Source: Euglena gracilis (lineage: Eukaryota; Euglenida; Euglenophyceae; Euglenales). Taken from it: DNA of 64,000 nt. The notes under the pieces were generated by a model. The model was not told the DNA's origin. It saw only the letters and a program-made list of their open reading frames with translations, and did not search any database. The position numbers and the translations under genes are program-made. The stretch's first letter is position 1, and every line of letters begins with the position of its first letter. Location: the NCBI GenBank assembly GCA_039621445.1, contig CP154956.1, forward strand, positions 84,626,474-84,690,473, in the 5' to 3' direction. Below are positions 1 through 9,575 of the stretch, piece after piece.

Positions 1-43
1 TTTCCCCAGTTTTTTGAAGCCCTTCAAGGAGATTGAGCTTTGA

Positions 44-330
44 GCACATTCCCCCCCGGAGGGGGGAGGCCGATTTTTTCAAACCCCCCGGAAGGGGGGG
101 AGGGTGAAATTTCATCCCTCCGGAAGTGGGGGAGGGCAAATTTTTATTTCCCCCGGGAGGGGGGGGGGCGAATTATTATCCCCCCGGAAGGAAGGGGGGG
201 GGATTGATTGTTACTCCAAAAGGGGGGGGGCAAGCAATTTTCCCCTTTGGAAAGGAGGAGCGGCCATGGATGTCCCCCGAGTAAAGGGGGGGGGGGGCAT
301 GGGCCATTCCCCTTGGCAAGAATTTCCATT
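44..330. repeat. Irregular tandem of G/C-tract hairpins
   Basis: About seven irregular units of roughly 28-45 bp each carry a C-run, a GGA or GGAA turn and a G-run (for example 50-66, 85-101, 115-136, 150-170). They are separated by short AT-rich words such as AAATTTT. Each unit can fold as a short hairpin, and the G-runs could form quadruplexes. The overlapping glycine- and proline-rich frames on both strands are consequences of the tracts, not genes. Confidence 0.7.
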
Positions 331-380
331 GGACCGAAGCAATCTTTTGCCTGTTGCACCAATTCCTTTTTATCCACCGG

Positions 381-441
381 GTGAGTGGGGAGTGGGGTGT
401 GCGGAGTGGGGAGTGGGGAGTGGGAGTGGGGGTGAGTGGGG
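381..441. repeat. GAGTGGGG minisatellite
   Basis: Short degenerate tandem of GAGTGGGG-type octamers directly upstream of the first SINE copy. No coding signal. Confidence 0.7.
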
Positions 442-474
442 TTTTGTAATTATTTTCCTTTGCAATCAAGTAGG

Positions 475-807
475 TGTATACGTCGGTCGTCACCACCCGC
501 CGTTGGACGGCCACGGGGCAGCTCATACTACTTGCCGTGGCACGCCCTCAGGCGGGGAACTACACCCAAGGTCCGGCCAACCAGTGTCTCGTCCTTGGGC
601 GCAGTTGCACGCGCCGGTCGATCCCCGCGGTATGCCCTCTGCCCGTACGGGATCGACGAGGACTCACACGGCGGGACCTGGGTCTGGAACCCACGACCTC
701 CCGCGTGTGAGCCCAGCACCTTACCGAATAAGCTACTCGAGCGATACTTGGCTTGGTACTACGCGCCGGCTACCAACCTCCGTAGGATCTCCCGTCTGCC
801 GCACACA
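475..807 (-). mobile_element. tRNA-derived SINE, copy 1
   Basis: A 333-bp sequence repeated at an offset of exactly 690 bp (second copy at 1165-1497) with very few differences. Read on the minus strand it contains a tRNA-like head (about 743-675): an A-box-like TAGCTTATTCGG, an anticodon-loop-like CTCACAC that would give a CAC (valine) anticodon, and a B box. In this copy the B box is damaged (GGTTCCAGACC). The anticodon stem no longer pairs fully, so this is not a functional tRNA. The roughly 200-bp body after the head is unrelated to tRNA. Small overlapping frames are shadows. Confidence 0.7.
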
Positions 808-1164
808 CTCCCCTCCCAAGAGCCTTACCACACTAGCCCACTGCGTCACTATGGCCGTGGCCCCTGCAGCTCGGGTTATGCCTCACACGGCCCTAGTTGG
901 CTGAGTGCCTCTCACGAGTACTGCGTCACCAGGCTGCCGACCCCTGCAGCTCGGGTTTGCTATTGCCGGCAGATTACGTGTTGTCGACTTCCACGGGCTC
1001 TGCCGCCTTGGAGCGCCCCCCTTAGCATTGGCTTGAGACTTTGGAACGGTGTAGGAGTTTCAGTCGCCCTAGACTCGGCGCGTCCGCCTCCGCCTTCCGG
1101 GCGCCGTGGGGCCAGGCTCTGACTTCCCGGTTCGTGTGGCATTAGACGGGTTCCCCTGCTACCA
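808..1164. other. Spacer between SINE copies, no gene seen
   Basis: GC-rich spacer. It contains a local duplication: ACTGCGTCAC followed by CCCCTGCAGCTCGGGTT occurs near 842-880 and again near 920-958. With the flanking SINEs it forms a 690-bp periodic segment, so the two SINE copies may have arisen by segmental duplication rather than two insertions. Confidence 0.5.
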
Positions 1165-1497
1165 TGTATACGTCGGTCGTCACCACCCGCCGTTGGACGG
1201 CCACGGGGCAGCTCATACTACTTGCCGTGGCACGCCCTCAGGCGGGCAACTACACCCAAGGTCCGGCCAACCAGTGTCTCGTCCTTGGGCGCAGTTGCAC
1301 GCGCCGGTCGATCCCCGCGGTATGCCCTCTGCCCGTACGGGATCGACCAGGACTCACACGGCAGGACCTGGGTCTCGAACCCACGACCTCCCGCGTGTGA
1401 GCCCAGCACCTTACCGAATAAGCTACTCGAGCGATACTCGGCTTGGTACTACGCGCCGGCTACCAACCTCCGTAGGATCGCCTGTCTGCCGCACACA
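1165..1497 (-). mobile_element. tRNA-derived SINE, copy 2
   Basis: Near-identical copy of 475-807. The tRNA-like head on the minus strand is at about 1433-1365 and its B box is intact (GGGTTCGAGACC at 1382-1371). The A-box-like segment is at 1425-1414. The region between the boxes resembles tRNA-Val with a CAC anticodon. Known SINEs use such an internal RNA polymerase III promoter, and this copy keeps the better one. No poly-A tail or clear target duplication is visible. Confidence 0.72.
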
Positions 1498-2438
1498 GTA
1501 GGACGCCTCTTGGTTTCAAAGGTTGATTCACTCTCACATTTTTCACCAGAAATTGTTAAGTAGGTTCAAGTTGGATCTTCCCTCACAAATTTTCAAGTCA
1601 TGTTTTTTGGAGAGGGATACACCATTCCAAGGGGGAGGGGGTGTTTTCTTCCAACAGCGGTGACAAAAAGGGAGGAAATGCTGCCCGTTTCATTCGCCCA
1701 AGGTCGCAAAAGCAAATAGAAAGGGGGGGCATGTACCAAGGACGTGAAGAAAGTCCCCCTTGCTCATTTTTCCAGTGGGAAAGGACTTCGGATTTAGTTT
1801 CGAAGGTGAAGGAGGAGTTGGGTGTATGCATGCGCATAGACACACACACACACACACACGTTCACACACGTGCATACATTTTCAGAAGGCATCATGAGGA
1901 TTTTATGTGCTTGGTCGGAATATGGTGAACACACTGTGTGGGTTAGCATACAATGTAGGTTCTGAGATTTTGAGTGGGGCATAGGCCTGTTTGTTTATTC
2001 GGTTCCTCATTTCTCTCCAAAGGGTGTTCCTCGTGCTTCATCTTCGATCCCACCCGCTTCCAAAAAATGCGACTTTCTGCAATTTGATTTTTTTCGGATG
2101 GTGTGTTTCCCCCGCGACCCCCCCGCGACCCCCCCCCCGCGACCTCCCCGCGACCCCAACACCCCCGGAGTCCGACTAAAGTCGCAAGGGAGCGGGTGTA
2201 GGCCGTTGGGGTCGTCAACAGTCTAAAAGGGGGGGGAGCACCCAAGGGACCATTGTGCGCGCTTAAATCCACTTTTCGGAAACCTTCCAATTCATTCTCG
2301 AGTTTGAACAAAAACCTCAAAGGTAGCTAATTATCCCCATTTCACAGACATTTGTGGGTTTTTTTCTTGACCATTATCAGAAGTTGAAGTTTTGGAAGTG
2401 GAATTCAAATCATCAAGATTTCTTGGAAATTTGACAAC
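1498..2438. other. Unassigned non-coding stretch
   Basis: No supportable gene. It holds a short CA dinucleotide tract (about 1840-1859) and an array of CGCGACC words separated by C-runs (about 2108-2155), an example of the C-tract/word alternation seen throughout the window. Confidence 0.5.
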
Positions 2439-2815
2439 TACCCTCACCCCCCCTAATTGCCCCCCCCCCAATTGGCTAATTGGGGGGTTCTTAAGGGAGG
2501 TCCATTAGCCAATTAGGGGGGGGGGGTTAGCCCAATTGGCCAATGGACGTTCCCTTGGCCAACTTTGGCCAATTTCGGCAAGGGCTCAGAAAACCTCCAA
2601 AAACGTCCGTTTTGAAAGTGTTAAAAATTGCTGGATAAGAAAAAGTCATGACCAATCCAAAAATGCACAAAAAAATCGACCAATTTTGCACACGTCAAAA
2701 ATTATGGGGTCGGGGTCCTCGAGCCCCCCCCCTAACTGTCCCCCCCCCCCTAATTGGCTAATGAGGGGTCTGAAGGAGCCCGGCCATTAGCCAAATAGGG
2801 GGGGGGGTGAGGGTA
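2439..2815. mobile_element. C-tract MITE flanked by TA
   Basis: 377-bp inverted-repeat element. The left end reads TA-CCCTCACCCCCCCTAATTG. The right end, reverse-complemented, reads TA-CCCTCACCCCCCCCCC followed by TATTTGGCTAATG. Inner palindromic words (TAATTGGCTAATT and relatives) recur between C- and G-runs at 2461-2525 and 2742-2800. The TA at both ends fits a TA target duplication as in Tc1/mariner-type elements. No transposase is encoded; the 84-aa frame at 2536 is not recognisable. Confidence 0.65.
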
Positions 2816-2905
2816 CTTGAATTCTACGGTGGAAGTGGATTGATTCAATTGTGACAGGGGATTTTCCAACTGCCGGACGCCCTCCGGCCACCTTTTTGAC
2901 CCATT

Positions 2906-3463
<558 letters not shown>

Positions 3464-3920
3464 GCGTGAACAAATTTTTTTGTGTAGTCCAAGTCCAGTG
3501 GCCTCGGCCGGAAAGGTTTAGCGGTGGTGGGGCGAACCGAATCCACCGACCAGTGGCACTGCCTACTGGATTTGAGTGTTCGGGGGGGGGGGATGCAGGC
3601 TATTTACAGATGGGGGAACTCCATGGATAGTAAGAGGGGTTAAGCAGAGGCTGAAGGGACTTTAGTGGACGAGGTTCCGGGGCGGGACGGTGATGTGGAC
3701 GCTTGATGTTGTGGGTGAACAAATTTTTTTTGTGGGTGAACAAAATTGAGAAGAAAAAACGGTGGTGGGGCGAACCGAATCCACCGACCAGTGGCACTGC
3801 CTACTGGATTTGTGTGTTCAGGGGAGAGGTGAGATATGTACAAATGGGGCGACGCCCATGGACAGTAAGAAGTGGTTTAGCAGAGGCAGCGGGGGCTTTA
3901 GTAGCCGGTGTATGAGGGTG
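3464..3920. repeat. Two-copy tandem duplication, unit about 238 bp
   Basis: The segment starting CGGTGGTGGGGCGAACCGAA at 3522 recurs at 3760, with downstream similarity through a CAGAGGC...CTTTAGT motif (about 3644-3665 and 3881-3903). The copies have diverged. The duplication lies just beyond the 3' end of the minus-strand LINE coding region and may be its 3' untranslated tail, but that link is not proven. Confidence 0.6.
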
Positions 3921-4243
3921 ACCAAGTGGCTGGGTGTTGGGGGTGAGGGCGCTCAGAAATTCATCGCTTGTCCGTTGACCGCCACATCCTCCTGCATCCG
4001 ACGGTTGGTTTTGGAAGGCGGACCCTTCGTTCCCCACTCCAACACGTGCGGGTTAGGTTTTCCCGTGAGCTTGGAGAGGTTGTAAGGTAGACCTTGTGGG
4101 CACTTGGCTTGAGGTCCCTCGCGGGGGTTCAGCCCCCAATGGATTGTGTGTGACTTCTTTACCTTCATGGGGGACGTCCAGAGAGGGTGTTCAGCTTTTG
4201 GTGTTTTATTTTTTGTGTTTGGTCGTGTTGCTGAGCCTCGGTG
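3921..4243 (-). other. Putative 3' untranslated region of the LINE
   Basis: No independent gene. By position this follows the stop codon of the minus-strand endonuclease reading frame (stop at about 4244). No poly-A tail or simple 3' repeat could be identified, so the exact 3' end is unknown. Confidence 0.35.
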
Positions 4244-5650
4244 TTATGACGTACGGTAGGGTCTACGAGATTCCGGGGAGCTATGGTCAGCGAGCTCTTC
4301 GGGGCATTGACCCCAGACCAATTGTCGTCCGACCTCCCGGGCCAGAGTCATGCCTAATCCTTGCCAGCAGGTCCCCTCGACGCCCCTCCTCTCCCAGGCG
4401 TCGTGTTGGCCTGCCAGCAGCTTGATGCAGTTACCAACAAAGGCGAGCGCACCATCCCCCATGCCACCATAACAGTCCAAGACAAAAGGAATGAATGCCC
4501 AGCCCCTTCTTTGGCAAGTGTCACCATACTTCCGTATTTTGTCCTCCTCTTGTGCCTCATGCCACCTGCCAATATCTTCCAAGACAGTGCGGTTTCGTGA
4601 GGGCGCAAGTGGGTGACGAACGGTGACGTCGATGGCCGCCGGGCCGTTTGCGTCGTACCTCATGAAGAATACGTCGCCTGGTCGTGAACCATCTGGGGCG
4701 CTTTCTTCCCTTCTGGCTGGGAAGCCTGCACGCTGCGCGAGCCCGAGGATGTGCGATTGAACCGCATTGTGCCGCCTGACAATGTTGTTTTTGTGGCAGC
4801 AAACAAGGTGGTGGCCTCTAACATCTGTTGCGTTGTGGCATCGTGGGCAGGCAGGTGGGCTGTCCGTTGCGCTGACCACTGGGGCACCCAGAGACCACTG
4901 GACGATGGCCTGAAATTCTGTGGTTGGAATCAGTGTTTTGGTCGAGGCACACGGTGACACTGAGGCCCATGCCATGGCGTGTGGCTTCATCTGGCAGGAG
5001 AACTTCAATTTTTCCGTCCCTTCCAAGGCGGCGTGCAGCCTTTGCTGCCGTGCTTCAGCACAGGCATTTCCCCAGAAACGCTGTGTCAGCATCTCGGGCG
5101 CCATCAATTCGTGTCGACGGGGGTCATCACAGAAGGATTGAGCGGCTGTTGGCCAGGAGCAGCTTCCTTTGATGGCTCCTGCTGTCTGCGCGAAGTCGAT
5201 GGGGAGTAGCGGGGCAGAGCAGAAGGCTGGGAGGTCAAGGATCCGATCACCTCGAATAATGAAATCCAGAGTTGCTGCCCATATGGCGTTCCCTCTCTCC
5301 ACTAATGGGTCGCGGATACCCAAACCCCCCAGTCGAACCGGGAGTGTGGCTTGCACCCATTGTGGGTCCTCCAGTGGTCGTCCGCTGATGACGCTCATTG
5401 TATTTCGCACGGTTTTGCTGAGCAAGGCACACTGCTATTGAGCATAGGTGGCTGGGGTTGCTCGCAGAAGGTCGTTCACCTTGTATGCGTCCAGGCACAT
5501 CCGAAGGATCGTGAATTGAACGTGCGCGGAAGGCACTTTCTGCAGGAGGGAGCATGCTTTCATGGCATCCTCACAGCGTCCAAACCAGGTGTGTTCAGCA
5601 AAGGAGCCGTCCGCTGGATGGCATACCGGGACACCCAGGGATTTAATTCC
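4244..5650 (-). pseudogene. LINE C-terminal part: RT thumb, CCHC motif, restriction-like endonuclease
   Basis: Continues the RT in another frame from 5650 (GIKSLGVP), crosses an in-frame TAG at 5437-5435, then stays open for about 393 residues from 5425 to the stop. Residues 27-40 (TLPVRLGGLGIRDP) match the conserved segment after LINE RT domains. Residues 193-210 hold a zinc motif (CPRC, then GHHLVCC), followed by RRHNAV (217-222). The nuclease core follows: RPGDV (248-252), AIDVTV with Asp266, and KIRKY (296-300). That is the PD...D...K arrangement of endonucleases that nick target DNA in R2-type LINEs. Function is inferred from motifs only. Confidence 0.82.
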
Positions 5651-6620
5651 TTACCCAGGGATGAAAGGTGTCACCGGAATTTGTTGGAGGATGCTCGCTC
5701 CCATTGCTTGCTCCCGTTGGAAGGGAGGACCATGCGGTACCGAAGGCCGGTCCCCACAGCGTGCACTTGTCCAGGTTGAGGGCAACTCCAATTGGTGGGC
5801 CCTTTTCCAGGATCATTCGGAGAGCAGCCTCGAGCTGGCACATGTTGCCCACGATGTGGGCGTCGTCCAGGTACCAGGCTTGCCAGCCACAGATGGAATG
5901 AAGTTCTTCCACCAGTCCTTGAATGGCGAGGGCGAAAGCCACGGGGCCACACGGATCCCCTTGCTGGACCCCTGATTTACTTCGGAGGCAAGTATCCGCC
6001 AAGAAGAGACTGGAGTGTTCTGCATAACATGTTTCGAGCCATGTTACCATTTCGGGGCATCTTTCTCTTGCCGCTTCCAATAAGGCATTGCGGCGAATCC
6101 GGTTGAACGCGTTGCTGAAGTCTAGCTGAAGCACGCCCCAATCAGCGGCGTGAGTGCTGCTCAGGGTGGTTACGAGGTGCTGCAACCCCATTCCAATCAA
6201 GCCACAAGCGTCGCGGCAACCCACCCCAAATTGTCCGGGCAGTCCTTCTGCAGTGAACTTGCGAACCGCGGGTTGGCGCATCAGCACCTTTCCGACCAAT
6301 CTGCGTAGACATTCTCCCGACGCGATCGGCCTCGTTCCTTCATGTTCCGGGTCCAAGGGTGGGGGCAACAAGTTACCGGCTTCGTTCACTTGCGCAGAGT
6401 GTTTGACCTTTCGTAGAGCTGTCAGGCGGGCGGAAGCCAGGATTTCGGCCGCCCCGACGGGCCACCCATCGTTGATGCTTTTGAAAGCAAAGGTTGTGAG
6501 GCCCTCGAGTAAGGAATCGGCCTGTCCTCCTGCCTTTCGGCTCAGCATATCCTTGAGATGGTCGGGTTTCATTCCCGAGGGTCCCGCCGCAGATTCTTTC
6601 CCGAACAAAACTCTGCAATG
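5643..6620 (-). pseudogene. Reverse transcriptase domain fragment
   Basis: Open frame of about 320 residues counted from 6608. Visible RT motifs in order: AAGPSGMKPDHLK (7-19), RPIASGECLRRLVGKVL (93-109), QFGVGCRDA (126-134), motif A LQLDFSNAFNRI (160-171, catalytic Asp163), motif B GVQQGDPCGP (213-222), motif C WYLDDA (245-250, catalytic Asp pair) and motif D VALNLDKC (275-282). The frame ends prematurely at about 5643. Motif E-like SLGVP lies one frame over, just downstream, which shows a single-base indel near 5651-5660. There is no N-terminal DNA-binding region, so this is a truncated copy. Confidence 0.88.
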
Positions 6621-7065
6621 TCAAATTAAGCATCACCGGCCAAAATTGGTTTCCGAAAAAATTGGCCGAAGGGTCTTTGTTCTGGTACGGTGGGGTCACG
6701 GGGGGGGGGGGGCGTCACGGGGGGAACACCCCCTGGAATCTGAACCCAAGATGGACATGGCACCTGCTAGTGCACGACTAAAGCGTGAGGCCCAAACAAA
6801 GAGCACCAATGATGGTTCACAAGGACAAAAAATGAAAGAGGCCAAAGTCCTACCCCGGGGACCATGCCGGCGCCACCACGGCCTGTTTAGAAAAAAGACC
6901 TCCTTCCAAAAAGCCCTTACTTCGTGCTTTTGTTGACTTTTGGGGGGGGGGACTGGGCTTTTTCAGGGGGGGTTCGAACCCCCGGAAGCATAAGGTAGAA
7001 CCACCAAAATCGCAGTGATTTCGGGGGGATTTTCGGGGGGAGGGAAACTTTCAGCCACTGCCAGT
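6621..7065. other. G-tract-rich stretch without a gene
   Basis: Contains GTCACG words separated by G-runs (about 6694-6722) and the palindrome GGGGGTTCGAACCCCC (6967-6983). A 260-aa plus-strand frame (6154-6936) mostly overlaps the LINE antisense and has no recognisable domain. Confidence 0.45.
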
Positions 7066-9362
7066 GGGGGAACACGCCGTCGGCCAGCCGTCGGCCAGCC
7101 GTCGGCCAGCCGTGTGACTCATAGGAAAATGACCCGAGGCACAGCCTTGTAATGCAGAAGCAATTTCGCCGTCAATCTCCCTTCAAGGTCATGTTCATCG
7201 TTGGCGGAGGCTGCATTTTTGCCCATTTGAAGTCATTTTTTGCCAATTTTTATCAATTTTGCCGATTTTGGACTTTTTGACCAATTTTGACCATTTTAGC
7301 CTTTTTTGGGGTCATTCTATAGTCATTGTGAAGGGTTATTTGCCTACCGGGGGACGCCAAAATTCGAAGTAGGGTAAAGTCATCACGGCGCAACGTCGCC
7401 GGTTTTTATTACGCTCGACGACTGCGTTCGCCAGGTTTAATCACAGCATCCATTCCGGCGGACGCTTCAACGGCGAGCAGTAGGAACTCCAGCACTGGAA
7501 TAGCCAAGGCCGAAAAGTGTCACGTAATTGAAGGAGCATGAAAAGTTCGTTTACATTGACTAAAAGCCGGACTGAACTGCTTCTGTTGCCTGCCAACGGT
7601 GCGAAAGCCTGCTTGCCGGGGAATTCAAACCAATAAAGCCCCACTCAGGGAAAAAAACGGATTGCATTCGGACTAATTCCCCTTCAGTTTTGGGCTGGAA
7701 ATAAAAAGGACCAAGAAAAAATTTTGAAATCCTCCCTCGCCCCTGCCCAAGAAAAGAAACCCTTGGCACCAAAATTGGTGGGGCACCAAAACTGGTTTCC
7801 ACCTGTGGCACTAAAAGTGTTCCCCAAACTGGGGGGTCTCAACAGAAAGCTTTCAGAACTAAAACACAGAACAACCAAAGTTCTTTTGGCAAAAAAAAAA
7901 AACAAGTGAAACAACCTTGTTGAATGCACCAAAGGAAAGGCAAACGTCGCAACAAAGAAGATGCAATTTACAGCGGCAGGGTCATGTGTTTCTTTCGCAA
8001 ACACCAAAAACAATGACAAAACCAACCTTAACTTCATTACTCTTCGTCTCTTCTTGGTTCTTTCATCTTCTGTTTCTTCACTCTTCAACCTGTAACCTGT
8101 GAGTCAAGGATGACAGATGAAAGACAAACAGATGACATGCAATGTGGAACCACTGAAAAAACATGACACAATGTGTTCAATTTACAGAATTGCAGTTTGA
8201 AGGTGAAGGAAAGTAAATTCAAAAGCAAGAAAACACAGAATGCAAGGCCAAAACGTCCTTAAAACGCCAGGCCAAAGACACAGAGCTGCAGATGGAGCTC
8301 TGTGAAATGGCAGCAAAAGTTCCAATACCGTAAAACACGACCAGAAAACCATGATAACGCTCAGAAAATGAAATAAAAACAGGACCCCCAGCATAAGACA
8401 TGCTAAACATGAGGGTAGCCCTCAAAATTAACACTCAGGGGACCAAATTTTGGAGAAAATGCCACATTTTTGAAAGTGGTCCAGATACACTGGAAAAGAC
8501 CAGTAGAATAATTCTTCAAAAGGACACCTTCGGATGGGCATACCTGCTTCAATCTTCGAACTATCCAATACCAATGCATTCAGAATCCATCAAATAGCTT
8601 GTATCTGAAGTCAGAATAAAGATAAACAACGAATTCCAAGAGGAAGATACCCGCCTGACACCCAATTAGGAAGTCCTTGGCGTTGTCGCCTGCGCTAGCA
8701 TAGGCTGATCCTAATTGGAACTTTCATGAAAATATGGTGAAAAGAGGTCAAGGTTTTATCACTCAAAAAGGCCGTGTTCGTCAGGCTTTTTGACGACAAA
8801 AATCGTGTGCGAATTAAAAGGATTCTGACATAAGGCCCCGCGGAATATGGCCACCCCCGGTACATATTATTCGAATGACTGAAAAATGCTCAGCTGGTGT
8901 CCCACTGGCAAAATTTACCTAATAATGGACGAAAAAAGGCTCAAATATTGTGTGAAATGGTTTCAAGTGCTCAAAATTGTAGCCCCTCTTGTAGAAATCG
9001 AAAGATAATTCAAAACGAACATCCGAAATTAAGATTTTGGCACCCAACATGAAGCATTTGCACACCAAATTTAGGCATTTGGTGCTTAAATTAAGCAATT
9101 TTCACCCCGAAATATACATTTGCCGTTCATGCCAGCCAAAATTGTGCATTTTCCACATGAAAATGGGATTTTGCACCTAAAATTAGGCATTTGCCACTGA
9201 AAATTAAGAATTTACACATGAAATTAGTAATTTCCTATCAAAATTAGGAATTTGCCTCTCAAAATACGGAACTGGCACGCCAAATTAGGCATTTGCTGCC
9301 CATATGAGATAGGCAACCTGACCCGGCTTCCGTCACGCCGTCGGCCAGCCGTGTGCTCCCCC
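7066..9362. mobile_element. G-terminal inverted-repeat element, copy A (carries a nested insertion)
   Basis: 2,297 bp including a nested 1.5-kb insertion. The left end is GGGGGAACACGCCGTCGGCC. The right end, reverse-complemented, is GGGGGAGCACACGGCTGGCC. Subterminal copies of CCGTCGGCCAG follow (three at the left). A possible 3-bp target duplication AGT is at 7063-7065 and 9363-9365. The right half (about 8980-9300) is an AT-rich minisatellite of roughly 25-30 bp (AAATTAGGCATTTGC-type). A reverse-complement copy lies at 43725-44753. No transposase frame is seen, so it is non-autonomous. Confidence 0.7.
7345..8862. mobile_element. 1.5-kb TA-flanked inverted-repeat element nested in copy A
   Basis: TA at 7345-7346 and 8861-8862 flanks CCGGGGGACGCC at the left, and CCGGGGGTGGCC at the right (reverse-complemented). 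The sister copy at 43725-44753 lacks this segment and reads straight across (its reverse complement has GCCTACAAATTATTCG), so the insertion and the TA duplication are visible directly. Interior frames (for example 134 aa on the minus strand, 8088-7684) match no transposase I recognise. It is a non-autonomous element with Tc1/mariner-like target preference. Confidence 0.7.
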
Positions 9363-9364
9363 AG

Positions 9365-9575
9365 TAAACCATCCCCCCAAAGAACCCCCCCCCCAAATAA
9401 CCCCCCCCCAAATAACACAGGGGCCGATTTCGAGCGCCAAAATAACACCCCCCTGTTTTTCTTTGGTTTTCCATGTAAAAATAACACCCCCCCCCAAATA
9501 ACCCCCCCACCCTACGGCCCCAGTTCAGGTGCCCAAATAACACACCGGGGGGGGGGGTCATTTGGGGGGAGGTTA
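9365..9575. mobile_element. C-tract MITE flanked by TA (AAATAAC word)
   Basis: 211 bp. The left end TA-AACCATCCCCCCAAAG mirrors the right end TA-ACCTCCCCCCAAATG (reverse complement). The interior repeats CAAATAACCCCCCC several times (9394-9550). It abuts the right end of copy A, so its insertion may have used the same TA-rich target. No coding capacity. Confidence 0.6.

Larger units (their letters stand above)
4244..6620 (-). mobile_element. 5'-truncated non-LTR retrotransposon (RT + restriction-like endonuclease)
   Basis: Minus-strand LINE remnant. Order from its 5' end: reverse transcriptase (6608 down to about 5600), thumb region, CCHC zinc motif, and a C-terminal PD-(D/E)XK-type restriction-like endonuclease. 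That order is typical of the R2-like, early-branching LINE group rather than APE-type LINEs. The frame is closed by a TGA at 6623-6621, just upstream of the first RT motif, so the 5' part is missing, as is common for LINE copies. A frameshift near 5650 and an in-frame TAG at 5437-5435 also break it. The catalytic motifs survive. Confidence 0.85.

Noticed and set aside
6961-6985. GGTTCGAACCC read as a tRNA B box
   Set aside because: It is the centre of a G/C palindrome; no A box, anticodon arm or acceptor stem is present on either strand.
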